A stretch of 6,691 bases of DNA, taken from assembly GCA_018400335.1 (NCBI GenBank), contig JAGYMT010000101.1, positions 1-6,691 on the forward strand. Direction: 5' to 3'. Both the position numbers and the translations under genes were made by a program. The DNA is from Kiritimatiellia bacterium (GTDB lineage Bacteria; Verrucomicrobiota; Kiritimatiellia; JAAZAB01). Below, in pieces: positions 4,082-6,691 of this stretch. Each line of letters begins with the position of its first letter. The first letter of the stretch is position 1. The notes beneath the pieces were generated by a model that was given only the letters and a program-made list of their open reading frames with translations, was not told where the DNA came from and did not search any database.

Positions 4082-6691
4082 ATGAATGCGTTGACGAGTT
4101 GGGTTTTGAATGCAGGTCTGTTGGGGCTGATGTCAACGGTTGGCGCCGCAAATGAAGGAGAAATGAATAGCATGTTTATGCAGATCACTCATTATACTCA
4201 GGCAGATCCTTCGAACTACGCCGCCTGGCCCTCGCTCGTCAGGCTTGCGGACGGGTCGCTGTTGCTGGCCCACACGCTCGCCACCCAGCATTACGCGCCG
4301 AACGAGGGAAGAACGAAGATTCTCAGATCAAGCGATGGTGGCGCCACCTGGATTGAACGGTCCGAGATCGCCTCCGAGGGACTGGATTGCCTGGGCAACA
4401 ACCTGCTGCAGGACGCGGCCGGCAACGTCTGGATCGTTCATCGCGAGCGCAAGGGGATGGATACCGTCGGATTCTCGATCCGCAAATCCACGGATGGCGG
4501 GCAGACCTGGGGAGCCAGGATCGAACTGCTCACGGCGCCGGGCGGCGGAGCGCGGGGCAAGCCGATCGAGCTGGCGGATGGACGGATCGCCGTCCCCCTT
4601 TATCGCGAGAAGCGGTGTGTTCTGGCGCTCTTCAATCCCGGCGACGGCTCCGTCGCGATCCAGTACGCCACCGATCCGGCTGACGGCGTATGGAACGAGT
4701 GGTCGGCGATACAGGTTCCGGACACCGGGATGCTGGTCGGCTTTGCCCGAAGCGACAGTCCCACGGCAACCGGGGTGTGGCGGTTCGAATCGAAAAACAT
4801 GGGGGTAACCTGGAGCAAACCCGCGCTATTCGCGCCGAGCGCCTACACCAAGCCAGGCGACAACCAGAGCCCGGCCGAAGCACAAATTGTCGCGCCCGGT
4901 GTCACCGCCGTGATCTGGGCCTACGACCGGCAGAAAGGCGATTGCCGCCTGGCGCTTTCCCGCGATTACGGTGCGACGGTGGAGCGAACCATCCGGGTTT
5001 TCAACCGGCAGGTCGCACGCAAGGGCATGTATCCGTCTTTCTGCCGAATCGCGGATGACACGTATCTGGCGGCCTTCTACTTCGATGCCGGCGCCAAGGG
5101 GCCTTCCAACATCTACGCCATCCGGTTCAGTCTGGGCGACGCGACTCCCAGCGAAATCGGGGTAAGGGAGCAACCGCAATCGGAAACCCTCTACAACGGC
5201 ATCGTGTTGCCCGCCACGTGGCCGCCGCGGAACATGGATCAGCAATCCGATGAACCCATGCCGGTTCCCTATCTCGCGAATCCGCCTGATGTTATTCCGA
5301 TCGATACGGGGCGGCAATTGTTCGTTGATGATTTTCTGATCGCCGAAACCACCATGGAACGGATATTTCACAAGCCGGAGCGCTATTCCGGGAATCCGGT
5401 TCTGGCGGCCGAAACCGTGCAGGAAACGGAGATCAAGCCCCGCGTCGGTTTGCAGCAGGGTGGAGTGTTCTATAATCCCGAATATAAGCGCTTTGAGATG
5501 TTTTACCATTCCGGGACGCTCGACCCACGCCGCAGGCACTTGGCGTTCAGCCCGGATATGATCCATTGGGAGCGCCCGGATTTCGGCATGGGCGCGGGCA
5601 ACTTGTTCCGCGAGCCCGGCCCCGGCGGTGAAGAATTTCCTCCGGGAGAGGCCGGTTCGGTTTTCGCGGTCTGGCTGGATGTTGAGTGTTCAGATCCGAA
5701 GGAACGCTACAAACTTCTTGGCTTTAGCAGGCGCGACCCCAGCGTGCATACGCTCCACACCTCCCCGGACGGAGTCCATTGGTCCAAACCCGTTCTTGCG
5801 GGGGCTGGTCATGACGCACAGTCCCTGTTCTACAACCCGTTTCGCCAAGTCTGGGTCTACAGCCTCAAATATTCCGTGAAGCGGAACGGCAAGAATCTGC
5901 GCGCACGCTGGTATGCGGAGAGCAGGGATTTCCTTAAGGGCGGCGACTGGAAGAACGCCGTCTACTGGACCTGCGCCGACCGGCTGGATAAGCCGGAGCC
6001 GGCGGACGGCTATCCGGCTCATCCTGGTCGGGGCGAGGTTTGTCAACTCTACGCGCTTCACGCCGTGGCTTATGAGAGCATCATGCTCGGCTTGCACGAA
6101 ATTCATCGAGGCCCGGAGAATCCAGTATGCCGGGAAGGCAAGTTTCCGAAACTGACCGATCTGGAGTTGGCTTACAGCCGTGACGGGTTTCATTGGCGCC
6201 GGCCCGATCGCAGCGGCTTCATCCGCGGCAATCGCCGGCAAGGCTTCTGGGATCGGGCCTATTTGCACGGCACCACGTCCATCCTGGTCATCCATGAAGA
6301 CCGATTGATCTTTCCCTATTCCGGATATAGCGGCATGGATCCGGACGGTTCGCCCGGCATTTACAACGGCGGCGCCATTGGCATTGCCACCCTGCGCCGT
6401 GACGGCTTCGTCTCGATGCGCGCCGGAGACGGGGAACAAGTTCTGCTGACCCGCCCCGTAACCTTTCGTGGCGAACATCTCTTCGTCAATGTAAATAACC
6501 CGGATGGCGCGTTGACCGTGGAAGTCTGTTCCGAACAGGGGTCCCCTCTGCCTGGCTTTGCCGCTGATGATTGCCTGCCTCTCTCCGCGGACAGCGCCAG
6601 GATATCCGTGAATTGGAAGAGCGGTGACAGCCTGGCGCGATTCGTCGGCGTTCCTGTCCGCTTCCGTTTCCACCTCTCGAAGGGCGACCTC
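4082..6691 (+). CDS. two-propeller fusion: sialidase-like domain plus five-bladed hydrolase (3' end outside window)
   Basis: One frame runs unbroken for 870 codons to the window edge. Residues 1-23 (MNALTSWVLNAGLLGLMSTVGA) may be a signal peptide, though without basic residues. Residues 40-355 are an Asp-box propeller: SSDGGATW (83-90), STDGGQTW (136-143), SKNMGVTW (237-244) and a degenerate SRDYGATV (293-300). It has YAAWPSL where GH33 sialidases have RIP, so the first triad Arg is absent; HYAPNEGR (70-77), ELADGR (163-168), Glu266 and MYPSF (316-320) are possible active-site elements. A proline-rich joint (371-405, NGIVLPATWPP to PYLANPP) leads to RQLFVDDFLI (411-420). The second propeller has SPDMIHW (490-496), SPDGVHW (561-567) and SRDGFHW (699-705), then the C-terminal module LLTRPVTFRGEHLFVNV (788-804) onward. 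Alignment with gene 3 predicts only a few more residues. The start 2 bases after gene 3 has GGGGA 6 bases upstream; ATG 4163 or 4172 are alternatives. The substrate is unknown. Confidence 0.9.
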   Translation, partial: MNALTSWVLNAGLLGLMSTVGAANEGEMNSMFMQITHYTQADPSNYAAWPSLVRLADGSLLLAHTLATQHYAPNEGRTKILRSSDGGATWIERSEIASEGLDCLGNNLLQDAAGNVWIVHRERKGMDTVGFSIRKSTDGGQTWGARIELLTAPGGGARGKPIELADGRIAVPLYREKRCVLALFNPGDGSVAIQYATDPADGVWNEWSAIQVPDTGMLVGFARSDSPTATGVWRFESKNMGVTWSKPALFAPSAYTKPGDNQSPAEAQIVAPGVTAVIWAYDRQKGDCRLALSRDYGATVERTIRVFNRQVARKGMYPSFCRIADDTYLAAFYFDAGAKGPSNIYAIRFSLGDATPSEIGVREQPQSETLYNGIVLPATWPPRNMDQQSDEPMPVPYLANPPDVIPIDTGRQLFVDDFLIAETTMERIFHKPERYSGNPVLAAETVQETEIKPRVGLQQGGVFYNPEYKRFEMFYHSGTLDPRRRHLAFSPDMIHWERPDFGMGAGNLFREPGPGGEEFPPGEAGSVFAVWLDVECSDPKERYKLLGFSRRDPSVHTLHTSPDGVHWSKPVLAGAGHDAQSLFYNPFRQVWVYSLKYSVKRNGKNLRARWYAESRDFLKGGDWKNAVYWTCADRLDKPEPADGYPAHPGRGEVCQLYALHAVAYESIMLGLHEIHRGPENPVCREGKFPKLTDLELAYSRDGFHWRRPDRSGFIRGNRRQGFWDRAYLHGTTSILVIHEDRLIFPYSGYSGMDPDGSPGIYNGGAIGIATLRRDGFVSMRAGDGEQVLLTRPVTFRGEHLFVNVNNPDGALTVEVCSEQGSPLPGFAADDCLPLSADSARISVNWKSGDSLARFVGVPVRFRFHLSKGDL
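4155..4160 (+). promoter_or_regulatory. internal Shine-Dalgarno, alternative start for gene 4
   Basis: AAGGAG is a stronger match than the GGGGA before ATG 4082. It lies 2 bases before the in-frame ATG 4163 (too close) and 11 before ATG 4172 (rather far). Starting at 4172 would remove the signal-like segment and leave a cytoplasmic protein beginning MFMQITHY, just before the first blade. Confidence 0.35.

Noticed and set aside
4245..4808. 187-codon plus-strand frame inside gene 4
   Set aside because: It is the wrong frame. The frame from 4082 carries the Asp-boxes and stays open to the window end, whereas this one is rich in Arg, Ser and Pro with no motif.
5690..6673. 327-codon minus-strand open frame opposite gene 4
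   Set aside because: It is antisense to the strongly supported RQLFVDD hydrolase module; the translation has no family signature.
1..6691. CRISPR arrays, tRNA or rRNA genes, transposase genes
   Set aside because: No regularly spaced repeats, no tRNA-like or rRNA-like sequence and no transposase motifs were seen; nearly all of 465-6691 is accounted for by four protein genes.

Overview
The window holds one head-to-tail block of four plus-strand genes. Three encode beta-propeller carbohydrate-active proteins and one encodes a mostly helical protein of unknown function. The sequence is GC-rich by eye, apart from an AT-richer stretch over roughly the first 190 bases. Asp-box sialidases next to 'RQLFVDD'-type five-bladed hydrolases, with several such genes in a row, suggest a polysaccharide-degrading member of the Planctomycetes-Verrucomicrobia-Lentisphaerae-Kiritimatiellota group. 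That placement is inferred from gene style; no marker gene is present.

Layout: bases 1-464 look mainly intergenic. They hold a possible tail of an upstream gene, a GC-rich hairpin followed by five Ts (likely terminator), inverted repeats, a sigma70-like promoter (TTGAGT / CATAAT, 16-base spacer) and a 12-base direct repeat that recurs at the promoter. A frame open through 243-464 would give gene 1 a signal-peptide-like N-terminus, but a much better Shine-Dalgarno lies just before ATG 465. Gene 1 (465-1358) encodes a protein resembling the helical prenyltransferase/terpenoid-cyclase toroid fold. After 82 bases comes gene 2 (1441-2631), a GH33-type exo-sialidase with every catalytic residue recognisable. 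Gene 3 (2628-4079) overlaps it by ATGA and encodes a five-bladed-propeller hydrolase-like protein. Two bases later gene 4 (4082 to the window end, open at 3') encodes at least 870 residues: an Asp-box sialidase-like propeller fused to a second RQLFVDD hydrolase module that shares the C-terminal domain of gene 3.

The tight spacing, ATGA overlap and single upstream promoter argue for one transcript. The likely joint job is sequential trimming of a complex glycan carrying sialic acid or another acidic or deoxy sugar. Gene 2 has no signal peptide while gene 4 has a possible one, so the work may be split between outside and inside the cell. The substrate cannot be read from the sequence. The best candidates for something undescribed are the two-propeller fusion, its sialidase-like half lacking the first Arg-triad residue, and the unknown helical partner.
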